Program-made: the position numbers and the translations under genes
The notes under the pieces: generated by a model
Databases searched by the model: none
What the model was told of the DNA's origin: nothing
Seen by the model: only the letters and a program-made list of their open reading frames with translations
Source of the DNA: Timaviella obliquedivisa GSE-PSE-MK23-08B
GTDB taxonomy: Bacteria; Cyanobacteriota; Cyanobacteriia; Elainellales; Elainellaceae
Assembly (NCBI GenBank): GCA_019358855.1
Contig: JAHHII010000002.1
Span: 436,690 to 500,689 of the forward strand
Direction of reading: 5' to 3'
Length of the DNA stretch: 64,000 nucleotides
In this document: in pieces, positions 9,757 to 19,095 of the stretch
Layout: every line of letters begins with the position of its first letter
How positions within the stretch are numbered: the stretch's first letter is position 1

Positions 9757-10260
9757 TTAGGTTTTGCGATCGCCGTTTTTCTGCCAAGCCTCAGTCATCC
9801 GTCCCCAGTTCACCTTAAATTCTTCCAACCCTATTTTGCTTCCTAGGCTATCCTCTTCCCACGAAGCCGACAGTACACCATAGGTCAACCCCACCACACC
9901 AAGCCCAAACCAGCCCAAGCTGACCAATAAAACAGCATAGGTTGGTAGCGGAAAAATGTCCTGGCTAACCACCCAATAGCTAATACCAAACGTAGACATT
10001 CCCAACGCTGAAGGAATGCCACTAAAAAGAGCCATTCGCTGAAGCATTCGGCGACTCACCACCTCAGGGATGCCACTATCTGCTTGGGTAGCTCGGCTCA
10101 CCCTGGTACGGGAATTCGAGGCAGATTTTGTCACAACTGGCTTAGTCACAGATTTTTTTGAATCTACAGACTTACGGCTGACCGGCTCAAACGGCATCGG
10201 CTGACGGATAGAGTCGTCTGATGTCTTTTTGGGAGACTCGTCAGGAGAGGTAGGAGGCAT
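9757..10260 (-). CDS. PAM68-like (DUF3464) photosystem II assembly protein
   Basis: A basic, Ser/Lys-rich N-terminal region of about 80 residues is followed by two transmembrane helices (about 100-120 and 127-150) and a conserved C-terminal SWEExxxGSKxGLxEFKxNWGRM motif, here in the form SWEEDSLGSKIGLEEFKVNW. This is the PAM68 family, thylakoid proteins that help D1/photosystem II assembly. Start: the ATG at 10260 lies 7 bases after the rpsO stop; an upstream in-frame start at 10293 would overlap rpsO by 26 bases and is less likely. It probably forms an operon with rpsO. Confidence 0.85.
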   Translation of the reverse strand: MPPTSPDESPKKTSDDSIRQPMPFEPVSRKSVDSKKSVTKPVVTKSASNSRTRVSRATQADSGIPEVVSRRMLQRMALFSGIPSALGMSTFGISYWVVSQDIFPLPTYAVLLVSLGWFGLGVVGLTYGVLSASWEEDSLGSKIGLEEFKVNWGRMTEAWQKNGDRKT

Positions 10261-10267
10261 TTCTAAC

Positions 10268-10537
10268 CTAGCCCCGAATACCCAACCGGGCAATGATTTG
10301 GCGGTAGTGGTCTTGATCTTTCTTCATGATGTACGTTAACAGACGTTTGCGCTGACCAATCATTTTGAGGAGACCCCGACGAGAAGCATGGTCTTTTTTG
10401 TTAGTTTTGAGGTGAGCGCTAAGTTTGATAATGCGATCGGTCAACATGGCAACCTGAACCTCAGAAGATCCAGTGTCGGTTTCGTGAACTTGGTATTCAC
10501 CAATAATTTCCTGTTTACGGGCTTGCAGCAATGGCAT
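10268..10537 (-). CDS. rpsO: 30S ribosomal protein S15
   Basis: 89 residues, full length, with the S15 hallmarks [30 protein letters not shown] and the basic helix RKRLLTYI. It binds the central domain of 16S rRNA. The PAM68-like gene follows within 7 bases. Upstream (10540-10620) is a short leader with a CCTACC/GGTAGG hairpin at about 10591-10610; whether it takes part in S15 autoregulation is unknown. Confidence 0.97.
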   Translation of the reverse strand: MPLLQARKQEIIGEYQVHETDTGSSEVQVAMLTDRIIKLSAHLKTNKKDHASRRGLLKMIGQRKRLLTYIMKKDQDHYRQIIARLGIRG

Positions 10538-10620
10538 GGGCGTAATAATTTCCTAGATTCTAATCTTCGCAGTTAATAATAATATCACAGCCTACCCTTA
10601 GACAGGTAGGGCAGAAAGAG

Positions 10621-10665
10621 TTTTCTGGGTCACGGTTTTCTGGGTCACAGTTCTCTGGGTCACAA
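10621..10665. repeat. Three 15-bp tandem repeats
   Basis: Three adjacent copies of a unit TTTTCTGGGTCACRG (third copy TTCTCTGGGTCACAA), with a degenerate fourth piece (TTTTCTGGGGCA) at about 10676. They lie between the divergent rpsO and potassium-channel genes. They may be slippage products or protein-binding sites. Confidence 0.85.
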
Positions 10666-10717
10666 AGCAAATTGCTTTTCTGGGGCAATAATGTCTACAT
10701 CCTGATGGAAGTCTGTT

Positions 10718-11770
10718 ATGCGATCGCCCACCCGAGGCATTGTCACTGGCGCAATCTTTTTTACACTCACTCTCATTTTTGCAGTGACGGGCTACATCCT
10801 GCTAGGCTGCGCGCCGTTAGATGCATTCTACATGGTGGTCATTACCATATTTGGGGTTGGCTATGGTGAGATCTGCCCTATTTCTCCGTTCCAGAGATCT
10901 TTTACGATGCTGGTGATTATTGCAGGCGTTGTCTCATCGGCATTTATCGTGGGAGGAATTGTTCAAATGGTAACTGAAGGCGAAATTCATCGGGCGTTAG
11001 ATAGCCGCAGAAAGACGAAAGATATTGAAAGCCTTGAAGGACATACGATTGTCTGTGGTTTTGGGCGAATCGGTCTGATTTTGGCTCGGAAGCTGACCGA
11101 AGAGAAAGAACCCTTTGTGATTCTGGACAATAACGCCGATCGCATTGCCGCTGCCGAAGAGATGGGGTTTCGGGTCTACCAAGGGAACGCCACTGATGAA
11201 GAAGCTTTGCAAGCCGTGGGCATTGAACGGGCACGAGTCTTAGCAACAGTGCTTCCTGATGATGCGACCAATGTCTTTATTACCCTCACTGGGCGGGGCT
11301 TGAATCCTCATCTCATGATCGTGGCACGTGGAGAACTGCCCTCAACAGAGAAAAAACTGCGGTTGGCAGGAGCCGATCATGTTGTGTCTCCTGCTAGCAT
11401 CAGCGGGCAGCGGATGGCAAACTTGATTACTCATCCCAACATGGTAGAGTTCTTAGACCAAAGCGATGAGCGTGCCCGTCTCAATGAACTTTTGGCTCAA
11501 ATCGATGTGCAGGTGGATGAACTCACGATTCCAAACCACTCGCCCTTGGTAGGCAGAACAATTGGAGATCTAGAAGTGCGCGGAAAAGGAACCTTTATCG
11601 TAGTGGCGCTACGGCGACAAGATGGCGAAATGATCACTCATCCTGGCTATGCAACTCTCTTGAGAAGTGGCGATACGGTGATTGTGTTAGGACACCACGG
11701 TGATCTGCCCCAGTTTACGCAAATGTTTCAGATCAAAAATCAGCGTTGGTATCGGGGAACAAAGATTTAA
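10718..11770 (+). CDS. Two-helix potassium channel with RCK/TrkA regulatory domains
   Basis: A first transmembrane helix (about 8-30) is followed by a pore loop with the selectivity filter GVGYGE (about residues 46-51) and a second helix (about 60-85), the 2TM design of MthK. The cytoplasmic part has a Rossmann RCK-N domain with VCGFGRIG (about 110-117) that binds a nucleotide or NAD, and a C-terminal TrkA-C/RCK-C domain (about 260-345). It gates K+ flow in the plasma membrane. Alternative starts exist upstream (10697 ATG is out of frame); ATG 10718 sits inside a HIP1-containing stretch without a clear ribosome site. Confidence 0.88.
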   Translation: MRSPTRGIVTGAIFFTLTLIFAVTGYILLGCAPLDAFYMVVITIFGVGYGEICPISPFQRSFTMLVIIAGVVSSAFIVGGIVQMVTEGEIHRALDSRRKTKDIESLEGHTIVCGFGRIGLILARKLTEEKEPFVILDNNADRIAAAEEMGFRVYQGNATDEEALQAVGIERARVLATVLPDDATNVFITLTGRGLNPHLMIVARGELPSTEKKLRLAGADHVVSPASISGQRMANLITHPNMVEFLDQSDERARLNELLAQIDVQVDELTIPNHSPLVGRTIGDLEVRGKGTFIVVALRRQDGEMITHPGYATLLRSGDTVIVLGHHGDLPQFTQMFQIKNQRWYRGTKI

Positions 11771-11784
11771 CCTATTAAGAGATC

Positions 11785-12912
11785 TCAATAACCTGCTTGT
11801 TGAAGTCGCAGCATGAGTGCCGATCGATGACTGTAGTCATCTCGTATTTTTTTAATTCGGGCAACAAACTGAGGCAATGTTTCTTGCTGTTCTGCTAAGT
11901 CTCGCAAGTCAATTAAATATTCGATCGCCTGGTCATAAGCTTTGGTTTGCTTCAGTTCAATTAATCGAAAAACTTCTTGCCACATAAGGTTCTCTTTAGG
12001 CGCAAGGACTTCTAGTTGTGCCATTCGAGCCTGGCGGGCAATTTGTTGTTCGCGGGTTTTACGGTTTTTTTCTTGAGTCAGAGCGATCGCCATTAAGTCG
12101 GCAAGCGATCGCCTGGGCTGATCAGAGGGCGCGATGGAGCGAGTTAGCTGATTCACCTGGCGTAATCTTTGAATCAACTGACTTGCCACATGAGACTCGC
12201 CCCGCGCCAACCGAATCAAAAAGCTGTTGCGCTCAGCTTCAGGTAAAGCAGCCACCCAGGTTTCAATGGGTTCAGATTCTTCTTCTTCAAAAGGACTGTT
12301 TTCAGCGGCGGCGCTCAGGAGATCTTCATCTAACCCAAACAGATCGACAAAAGAACTGAGAGCAGAAGAGAGATTGCCTAAGTTAGGCGGAACAGGAGGC
12401 TCAATGAAATCTTCATCCTCCTCTGAGTCAACCTGGATGGCAATCAACCAAGCTAAATACAGCATCCGCAGATCGCCTCGCAGCAAATCATCGCGCAGCG
12501 GCACCAGCTTTGTCAGCCAATCTTCTTCCCGAATCCAGCCTAAGCCTTCTTCTTCAGTAATTTTGAGGTTAAGAAGGATGTGCTCAGAGGTCGTAGAAAT
12601 AGTGAGAGAATGGGGAACACAATAGGGAGCAAAAAGTAGAGGATTGAGGAGCGCTCGTGGAAATCGAAAGATCACCTGTTGTATTCCAAAGCTTGCCTGA
12701 TACAACATGGCATCAAAGCACCGCTCCACCAATTGTTGAGGATCAATCTTAAAATCACCAAAGCTATAAACAAACGTTGCCTTATTAGAAGTTAGCTCAA
12801 CGCGGCTAGACAAGCTCCTTACATAAGACAACTCATCTTTCGTTAGAGGTCGATCTAATGCTTGGAATTCGTAGTGCTGATACTCACTCATTGCATTCGT
12901 CCTATTTATCAT
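11785..12912 (-). CDS. Conserved hypothetical protein, acidic with a long C-terminal helical region
   Basis: A 375-residue soluble protein; I do not recognise a named domain. The N-terminal half is mixed alpha/beta. An acidic segment (SEEDEDFIEPPVPPN, about 163-178, and a Glu run near 208) looks disordered. Residues about 260-375 are predicted helical/coiled with many Gln, Glu and Arg and a repeating pattern IARQARMAQLEVL, KAYDQAIEYLIDLRDLAEQ. Similar proteins are common beside SNF2-type helicases or zinc-finger SWIM genes in bacteria, but no such gene is adjacent here. A second start, MSEYQHYE (codon 8), is equally possible. Confidence 0.7.
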   Translation of the reverse strand: MINRTNAMSEYQHYEFQALDRPLTKDELSYVRSLSSRVELTSNKATFVYSFGDFKIDPQQLVERCFDAMLYQASFGIQQVIFRFPRALLNPLLFAPYCVPHSLTISTTSEHILLNLKITEEEGLGWIREEDWLTKLVPLRDDLLRGDLRMLYLAWLIAIQVDSEEDEDFIEPPVPPNLGNLSSALSSFVDLFGLDEDLLSAAAENSPFEEEESEPIETWVAALPEAERNSFLIRLARGESHVASQLIQRLRQVNQLTRSIAPSDQPRRSLADLMAIALTQEKNRKTREQQIARQARMAQLEVLAPKENLMWQEVFRLIELKQTKAYDQAIEYLIDLRDLAEQQETLPQFVARIKKIRDDYSHRSALMLRLQQAGY

Positions 12913-13028
12913 TTGACGACAATTTGGATATCACCGTCATTACATAGGACTCTAGCGAAAAACGAGTCAATACGCACGATCTTTGTACATTTCAATCAAT
13001 TTTGTGCTAAGAGCAGTGGCTGAAGATT

Positions 13029-13622
13029 TTAAGAGCTGTATCGTTCCTCTGCCCAAGGGTCACCTCGATGGTGATAGCCATTGCGCTCCCAAAAGCCTAA
13101 TTCCTGATGACTGAGAAACTCCAGTCCATTGATCCATTTAGCGCTTTTCCAGGCATAGATATGGGGAACGACTGAGCGCATAGGGCCACCATGCTCAACA
13201 GGCAACGGCTCACCCATTAAGGTATGGGCAAAGAAATTTTCTTCTCGGACAAAATCGTCCATAGAGATGTTAGTGGTATAGCCGCCATAGCAATGCTCCA
13301 TGACATGTACGGCTTCAGGAGCAACCTCAATATGTTGCATGAAATCAGTAATTTTTACACCTGTCCACTGCACATCTAGTTTTGACCAAGTCGTAACACA
13401 GTGAAAATCTGCTGTGAAGTCATGCTGGGGCATTGCCATAAAATCTGCCCAGGTGAAAGTTTTGGGCGTAGCCAACCCCCAGACCTTAAGCTCCCAGTTT
13501 TCAGGAGTAATGTTGGGAGTTTCACCATAAGTCAGGACTGGAAAGCCCTTCGCTAAGTGTTGCCCCGCGGGAACTCGCGCTTGTTGATCTGGGGTAGGTT
13601 TTTGGAAAAACTTGCCTAGCAT
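13029..13622 (-). CDS. Sulfite-oxidase-like molybdopterin oxidoreductase
   Basis: A 197-residue protein consisting only of an oxidoreductase molybdopterin-binding domain. HCVTTWSKLDVQWTGV (about 74-89) contains the cysteine that ligates molybdenum; HGGPMRSVVPHIYAWKSAKW is the second cofactor-binding block. No heme or dimerisation domain and no Tat signal are present, so this is a cytoplasmic YuiH-like enzyme and not MsrP (which has a Tat peptide). The substrate is unknown. Monocistronic. Confidence 0.87.
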   Translation of the reverse strand: MLGKFFQKPTPDQQARVPAGQHLAKGFPVLTYGETPNITPENWELKVWGLATPKTFTWADFMAMPQHDFTADFHCVTTWSKLDVQWTGVKITDFMQHIEVAPEAVHVMEHCYGGYTTNISMDDFVREENFFAHTLMGEPLPVEHGGPMRSVVPHIYAWKSAKWINGLEFLSHQELGFWERNGYHHRGDPWAEERYSS

Positions 13623-13758
13623 GAGCCTTCCTTACGGTGTAGAGATTAAGGTGTGGAGATCAACGTCAGACCAAAAGCAAATCCGGCATTAGGTTGAGAC
13701 TTTCTAGGGTCTATTCTAAATGCCGGATTGAGAGCAGTGAAGCGCTAAAGGCAGTTGC

Positions 13759-13929
13759 CTACTCTTCTTCTTCTTCCTGCTGAGGATAAATGAAACTTGT
13801 AGAGCGGTTGGTCAGAACAGATTTGCCGAGGGAAAGTGCTTTTTGGGCAGCGACCGCAGCCTTTTTCTTCCAGTTTGCTTTACGCTGATCGCGCTTGGAG
13901 CTTGAGGTTTTCTTCTTAGGAACAGCCAT
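13759..13929 (-). CDS. rpmF: 50S ribosomal protein L32
   Basis: Short gene of 56 codons. It begins [20 protein letters not shown], the L32 signature, continues with [15 protein letters not shown]-type sequence (seen as [17 protein letters not shown]) and ends in a five-Glu tail. Cyanobacterial L32 lacks the zinc-finger cysteines, as here. Upstream AT-rich sequence (TTATTATAG at about 13960-13970, minus strand) could supply a -10 element. Confidence 0.95.
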   Translation of the reverse strand: MAVPKKKTSSSKRDQRKANWKKKAAVAAQKALSLGKSVLTNRSTSFIYPQQEEEEE

Positions 13930-14086
13930 GAGCGGAGATACCGACTTTTTACAACCTTTCTATAATAACGGTTGAGTTCATAATCTGTCTCAATCTTTAT
14001 GAATTTGCTGCTTTGCCCGATCGCAAGAAACGGGTCGCTTTAGCGGAGCGCTATCCGTAAAGTAAGGAAGCGCAAGACGTGAGAGG

Positions 14087-14935
14087 ATGGAGATCATGGG
14101 CACTTTGAACCGTATAGAGAACAGCGAAGACTATAGCCGGGTGGCACGGGCGATCGCCTTCATTCAGCAAAACCACTTAGTCCAGCCTAATCTGACAACT
14201 GTGGCACAACATATTGGACTGAGCGACTCTCATTTTCAGCGGTTATTTACTCAGTGGGCGGGTATCAGCCCCAAGCGATTTTTACAATATCTCAATATTG
14301 AGTATGCCAAGTCAAAAATTTCCCAGAGTAGAAGTCTTTTGGATCTCACATTAGACCTGGGACTGTCCAGTTCAGGACGACTGCACGATTTATTTGTAAA
14401 TTTGGAAGCAATGTCGCCAGGAGAATTTAAAGCAGGCGGGACAGGCTTGCAAATTCGCTATGGCATTCATGATACTCCGTTTGGCAAAGCGCTCATTGCC
14501 AGTACGCTTCGAGGAATTTGTCACCTTCAATTTGATGGGGATGAGCAAGCACTGCGATTGGAATGGGCAAATGCTGACATTGTTCTTGATCCCCAAACGA
14601 CTCAGCCCCTCTGTGATTTGATTTTCAATCCAGGTAGCTATAACGAGCGGCTAACGGTCTGGGTGAAAGGCACTAATTTTCAGGTACAAGTCTGGCGGGC
14701 ACTGCTGACTATCCCCTTCGGTGAGATGAGTACTTACCAGAGGCTTGCTGAACAGATAGGTCGTCCGACAGCAGCGAGAGCCGTGGGCAATGCAGTGGGT
14801 AAAAATTTTATTGGCTACCTGATCCCATGCCATCGCGTGATTCGGGAGTCGGGAGAGTTAGGCGGCTACCGTTGGGGCTTGGAGCGCAAGACTGCAATTT
14901 TGGGCTGGGAAGCAAGCCGGATGGGCGATCGCTAA
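14087..14935 (+). CDS. AraC-type DNA-binding domain fused to O6-alkylguanine-DNA alkyltransferase
   Basis: Residues about 15-110 are an AraC helix-turn-helix domain (LTTVAQHIGLSDSHFQRLF, WAGISPKRFLQYL). Residues about 120-280 are an Ogt/MGMT domain with the acceptor-cysteine motif PCHRVI (Cys248) and the upstream FQVQVWRALLTIPFGEMSTY block. The N-terminal zinc/methylphosphotriester-sensing domain of Ada is absent, so this is an Ada-like repair/regulator with no Ada-A sensor. It repairs alkylated guanine and may bind DNA as a regulator. A GNAT gene follows 27 bases later. ATG at 14096 is an alternative start. Confidence 0.9.
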   Translation: MEIMGTLNRIENSEDYSRVARAIAFIQQNHLVQPNLTTVAQHIGLSDSHFQRLFTQWAGISPKRFLQYLNIEYAKSKISQSRSLLDLTLDLGLSSSGRLHDLFVNLEAMSPGEFKAGGTGLQIRYGIHDTPFGKALIASTLRGICHLQFDGDEQALRLEWANADIVLDPQTTQPLCDLIFNPGSYNERLTVWVKGTNFQVQVWRALLTIPFGEMSTYQRLAEQIGRPTAARAVGNAVGKNFIGYLIPCHRVIRESGELGGYRWGLERKTAILGWEASRMGDR

Positions 14936-14962
14936 TAGTTGTTCAAAATTTTAAGGCAAAAC

Positions 14963-15412
14963 ATGGAAGTCATTCTAGCTAGATCTGATCATCTCGAAGA
15001 AGTTGCAAAATTGTTTGATCAGTATCGTGTTTTTTACCAGCAACGCTCAGACCTTGAAGCCGCTCGGCAGTTTCTTGAACAGCGGTTTGAGAGCCAGGAC
15101 TCTATCTTGCTCTTGGCACGTGAAGCTGAGCAAACAGTCGGATTTACTCAGCTTTATCCCAGTTTTTCATCGATATCAATGCAGCGAGTCTGGATTTTGA
15201 ACGATTTATTTGTGGCTGAGTCGCATCGTGGACAAGGGATCGCCAAATTGCTGATGGGGAGAGCAGAAAAGTATGCACGACAGACAGATGCAGTCCGAAT
15301 CATTTTGGCAACGCAAATCTCTAATGCGGCAGCCCAGACACTTTACGAGTCGCTTGGCTACATCAAGGATGAGATGTTTTATCACTATGCGCTGCGGCTA
15401 GGTAAGCTTTAA
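14963..15412 (+). CDS. GNAT-family N-acetyltransferase
   Basis: 149 residues. The acetyl-CoA pyrophosphate loop HRGQGIAKLLM (R/QxxGxG/A) is at about 92-102 and a C-terminal AAQTLYESLGYIKDEMFYHY matches the GNAT motif B. The start ATG 14963 is chosen because AAGG (14953-14956) sits 6 bases before it; a TTG at 14939 would extend it by 8 residues without ribosome site. Substrate unknown. It probably shares a transcript with the alkyltransferase gene. Confidence 0.85.
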   Translation: MEVILARSDHLEEVAKLFDQYRVFYQQRSDLEAARQFLEQRFESQDSILLLAREAEQTVGFTQLYPSFSSISMQRVWILNDLFVAESHRGQGIAKLLMGRAEKYARQTDAVRIILATQISNAAAQTLYESLGYIKDEMFYHYALRLGKL

Positions 15413-15426
15413 TCTCCAGCCTGCCG

Positions 15427-16464
15427 CTATCGCATATTCTGCTTGCGCTCTGCCTTGGCATCTCGCGTACTAGCAGCAGCTAGCTCTGCATCTAAAATCG
15501 TTTGTCCGGTGGCTGCTAAATACACATCGTCTAGGCTTGGACGCGATTGAGAAATCCCAAAGGTCGGAAGGCTAGCTTCTTTCAGTGCTTGCTGAATGTT
15601 CATTAACGCTTCGCTTTGGGAAGTGACCACTAAATTAAGGGAATTGCCTTGGGCACTGTTGATAATGACCTCTTGAACGAAAGGGAGAGATTGCAGCATT
15701 GATTTAACAGTTTCGGCTTCTTCAAGAGAGGTGAACTCTCGGACTCGCAGCGTAACGCGATCGCCTCCAATCTGATCTTTCAAGGCTGAAGGCGTACCGG
15801 ATGCAATTACCAGACCGCGATCGATAATGGCGACGCGATCGGCTAAAGCATCAACTTCTTCTAAGTAATGGCTAGTTAGCACGACGGTTGTACCCTGAGT
15901 ACGAAGCTGCCGTAAAAAATCCCAAACTGCGACTCGGCTCTCAATATCCAAGCCCACCGTTGGCTCATCTAGCACCAGCACATCCGGTTTGTGAAGCAGA
16001 CCTGCCGCCAAGTCGAGGCGCTTTTTAAGTCCGCCAGAGTAAGTTCCAGTCTTTAGATCTGCCCAATCTTCTAGACCTAGGAGGGCGATCGACTGATTAA
16101 TTTGTTCTTGGGCAGTTGAGCGGGGAAGATGATAGAGAGCCGCTTGCAACTGAAGGAGTTCGCGTCCAGTCAATACTTTGTCTAGAGCGACTTCCTGCGC
16201 CACATAGCCCAATCGCTGACGGGCGAGTTTAGGCTGGTCTAGAACAGAAATTCCAGAAACCTCAAGTTTGCCCGCATCGGGGGTTGCGAGGGTGCAAAGG
16301 CAACGGAGCGTTGTGGTTTTACCTGCACCATTGGGCCCTAGCAGCCCAAAGATTTCACCTGGCTCAACTCGAATCGAGACATCTTTAACAGCTTCGACAG
16401 CGCCGTAGCGCTTCTGGAGTTTTTCGATTAAGACGGCAGGAGGCATCACACTTTCCATATTCAA
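15427..16464 (-). CDS. ABC transporter ATP-binding protein, DrrA type
   Basis: Walker A GPNGAGKTT, signature YSGGLKKRLDLA, Walker B VLVLDEPTVGLD and switch His in LTSHYLEE are all intact. A C-terminal regulatory extension (about 225-320) resembles the DrrA/daunorubicin-resistance class, usually paired with an ABC-2 permease. It follows ctaB by 12 bases, an arrangement common in cyanobacteria, but here the expected permease gene is missing: the next gene downstream is on the opposite strand. The start could also be the later ATG at codon 7 (MPPAVLIEKL). Confidence 0.87.
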   Translation of the reverse strand: MNMESVMPPAVLIEKLQKRYGAVEAVKDVSIRVEPGEIFGLLGPNGAGKTTTLRCLCTLATPDAGKLEVSGISVLDQPKLARQRLGYVAQEVALDKVLTGRELLQLQAALYHLPRSTAQEQINQSIALLGLEDWADLKTGTYSGGLKKRLDLAAGLLHKPDVLVLDEPTVGLDIESRVAVWDFLRQLRTQGTTVVLTSHYLEEVDALADRVAIIDRGLVIASGTPSALKDQIGGDRVTLRVREFTSLEEAETVKSMLQSLPFVQEVIINSAQGNSLNLVVTSQSEALMNIQQALKEASLPTFGISQSRPSLDDVYLAATGQTILDAELAAASTRDAKAERKQNMR

Positions 16465-16476
16465 CAGAATTCTCCT

Positions 16477-17469
16477 CTATTTTAGAGGTAGATTGCTGAG
16501 TATCCAGGTGAGATTCTCTGTCAGCGTAGTGGCGAAGAAGGCAGTCAGTTGGTGCGTAACAGGCAAGCTATCGATCGCCATTCCCGCAGAGAGCAGCATC
16601 ATATATAGCAGAGAGTACTTAAATAGCGATCGGGCTAAACCTTGATCTTCAGGCGTTTGCAAGAGCATCCAAGCTTTGTTGATAAAGATACCGTTTAGCA
16701 AAAGGGCGATCGCGGCATACACTGCACCCATGACGTGTAGAGGGTAAACCAGCGTAAACGTCATCGGCACCATCAACAGCGTATAAATCCAAATTTGTTT
16801 AGCGGTCTGAGCATCGCCCACAATCACGGGCAGCATCGGCACACCAACTTTGGCATAGTCCTTCTGAATCATCATGGCTAATGCCCAGAAGTGAGGAGGA
16901 GTCCAAAGAAAAATGATCAGAAAATAAGCCCAAGCTGCCCAGCTTAAGTCGCCCGTTACTGCTGCCCAACCCACGAGCGGCGGAATGGCTCCTGCGGCTC
17001 CACCAATGACAATGTTTTGAGTGCTATGGCGCTTGAGCCAGTGGGTATAAACCAGCACGTAAGCAACAATGCCAGACATGGCTAGGCAAGCACTTAGCAA
17101 ATTAGCAAAGACGGTTAGCAGTGTAAACGAGAGGGCGGCAAGAGTCAGAGCAAACACCAGCGCGTCTCTGGGCTGGATTCTGCCAGAGGGCAAAGGGCGA
17201 TGCCGAGTCCGCTCCATGTCGTAGTCAATATCGCGATCGTAAATGCAATTAATAACGTTAGCAGAGGCAGAGGCAAGAGTGCCACCCAACAGCGTGACCA
17301 ATACGAGTAAGGGATCAACTCTTCCCTCGGCAGCAATCCACATGCTGCCAGCAGTAGTCACCAAAAGCAAAATGATGATGCGGGGCTTAGTGAGTTGCCA
17401 GTAGCTTTGAATGACTTGCCAAAAGTTTTGGTGATGGCGAGGTGAACTTGACCAAGTTGTTTCTTGCAT
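16477..17469 (-). CDS. ctaB: Heme O synthase (protoheme IX farnesyltransferase)
   Basis: UbiA-family polyprenyltransferase that adds a farnesyl group to heme B. The aspartate-rich motif [21 protein letters not shown] is present (about residues 74-94, quoted in part as [12 protein letters not shown]), and a second motif [15 protein letters not shown] lies near 200. Eight to nine transmembrane helices are visible. Full length at 330. It sits between ctaA and an ABC ATPase, 28 bases after ctaA, so the two heme A steps are co-transcribed. Confidence 0.95.
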   Translation of the reverse strand: MQETTWSSSPRHHQNFWQVIQSYWQLTKPRIIILLLVTTAGSMWIAAEGRVDPLLVLVTLLGGTLASASANVINCIYDRDIDYDMERTRHRPLPSGRIQPRDALVFALTLAALSFTLLTVFANLLSACLAMSGIVAYVLVYTHWLKRHSTQNIVIGGAAGAIPPLVGWAAVTGDLSWAAWAYFLIIFLWTPPHFWALAMMIQKDYAKVGVPMLPVIVGDAQTAKQIWIYTLLMVPMTFTLVYPLHVMGAVYAAIALLLNGIFINKAWMLLQTPEDQGLARSLFKYSLLYMMLLSAGMAIDSLPVTHQLTAFFATTLTENLTWILSNLPLK

Positions 17470-17497
17470 AACAGAGGGGAGATTTAGAAAAGGAAAT

Positions 17498-18448
17498 TCA
17501 GGATTCTTCTAGAGCAAAGGAGCGATCGCGCCAAGTCAGGACAGTAAAGCAAACTAACACGCCCAACAACGCTGCCCCGATCGCCTGATGGGAAACGGTC
17601 AGCAGTTCTACTTGCAGGTGCAGTCGAAACGTTGCCAGACCTAGAGCAACTTGTAGAAGCAATAGAACACCAATAAGCTGGGCTAGCCTACGAATTTCAC
17701 CACTTAAAGCAGGCGTACGCCAAGTTAGCCCCACAACTGCCAAAGCAGCGAGGGCAGCCGGAATCACACCGACCAAATGAGTATTCATAACACTGCAAAG
17801 TTGGGAAATTTGTAGGCATTGATGAACTGCCCAACGCGAACCAACTAGAGCGCCTGAAAGGCTTTGCAAATAGATAAGAACAGCAGCGATCAGGCCAAAC
17901 CAAGGCAATTTACCAACCGTGCCCGTACCTTTGTAAGGCATTAGCAAAGTGCCCATGATCAGAAGGGTAATGAAGAACGCGAGTGCTGTGCCAAGATGGG
18001 CGGTCACAATGTCAAACCGCAGCAATTGAGTGACGGTTAAACCGCCTAAAACACCTTGGCAAATAATTAATCCTAAAGCCACAGTGGCAACCCAAGGAGT
18101 CCAAGGAGGAAGCGCGCGACGATGCCACCCAGAAAGGACAGCAAGGGCGATCGCCATTAACCCAATCAGCGCTGCATCTAAACGGTGGAACCACTCTAGA
18201 AACACCTGCAAATTCATTTGCTTTGTCGGGACAAGCGTTCCGTAACACAAAGGCCAGTCTGGGCAAGCCAGTCCGGCGTTCATGACTCGGGTGGCACTCC
18301 CGATCGCCATGAGGAGAAAGGTGGCGATCGCAATTTTCCAAACTAACCGCCGGATGAGATCTTGAGGGCTAGAAAAAGATTTCGATGAAGATGTGAATGC
18401 CGACTTAGGGAAAGTTGTTACGTCTGGAAACATACTGGAGTCATTCAT
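17498..18448 (-). CDS. ctaA: Heme A synthase
   Basis: COX15/CtaA family integral membrane protein that oxidises the C8 methyl of heme O to formyl. It shows [21 protein letters not shown] near the N terminus (quoted: [13 protein letters not shown]), and the heme-ligating His residues in [16 protein letters not shown] and SHQAIGA. Eight hydrophobic helices. The CxxxxxC pair of type II/III enzymes is visible as ACPDWPLC; a second QCLQISQLC lies in the middle. First gene of ctaA-ctaB-ABC, divergent from ctaCDE. Confidence 0.94.
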   Translation of the reverse strand: MNDSSMFPDVTTFPKSAFTSSSKSFSSPQDLIRRLVWKIAIATFLLMAIGSATRVMNAGLACPDWPLCYGTLVPTKQMNLQVFLEWFHRLDAALIGLMAIALAVLSGWHRRALPPWTPWVATVALGLIICQGVLGGLTVTQLLRFDIVTAHLGTALAFFITLLIMGTLLMPYKGTGTVGKLPWFGLIAAVLIYLQSLSGALVGSRWAVHQCLQISQLCSVMNTHLVGVIPAALAALAVVGLTWRTPALSGEIRRLAQLIGVLLLLQVALGLATFRLHLQVELLTVSHQAIGAALLGVLVCFTVLTWRDRSFALEES

Positions 18449-19095
18449 CAGCGCACATCTAAAATTAAGTAGAACGATTCGGTTGAGTAAATAGATGAAA
18501 CAAAGTATGAGCAGAACATTCTTCGCTGATTATTGTGCAACTGATAGCTACCCATTTCAGCGAGTCAGGTTTACCCCTTGCCTCTCTGGCTACTACTTTA
18601 GTAGAACCAATCCGAGATTGCACCAAGCTTTAGGATTTTCTACAGATTAAATTCTATTTATCCTTGGCTTTCTATTGAAAACTAAGCTTAAAGAGACTTC
18701 TCCTCAAAACTTCTACGATCTATTTGGGCACTTGCTTACAGCAAATCTCAAAATCCGTCAATTATTACGAAAACCTTAAATGGTTGTGAAGTAAATCTTA
18801 AAACTATCTGCAAATCAGCCCTATTCTTCTCAATTCGTTGTCATGATTACCGTGGCAATATTAAAAGGTCTTTATCTGGTTAGTAGAGAGAAGTTCAAGC
18901 TGTTACTAGCAACATTGCCATCCCGTTTGTAAAATTGAAAACCTAAAAGTTGAAAACCTTCGACAGTTTATTGCGGTAGCATCAAAGTTAGGGTTTCTCT
19001 AAATTAAGCACCCTCCTTGATTTAACCTTTACTTTTTTGAAAGAGTCTCTAGCCCTAATTCCTTCAACTCACCTCTCTGGATACCCTGACTAGCC
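18449..19095. other. Divergent promoter region between ctaAB and ctaCDE
   Basis: 647 bp, AT-rich, with no convincing gene. It must contain promoters for both the heme A synthesis operon (leftward) and the oxidase operon (rightward). I see no clear operator palindrome or riboswitch; the length suggests long leaders or several regulator sites. Confidence 0.55.

Noticed and set aside
12018-12625. Plus-strand frames over the 375-residue protein gene
   Set aside because: They shadow the minus-strand gene, which has better codon structure and a conserved-looking product.
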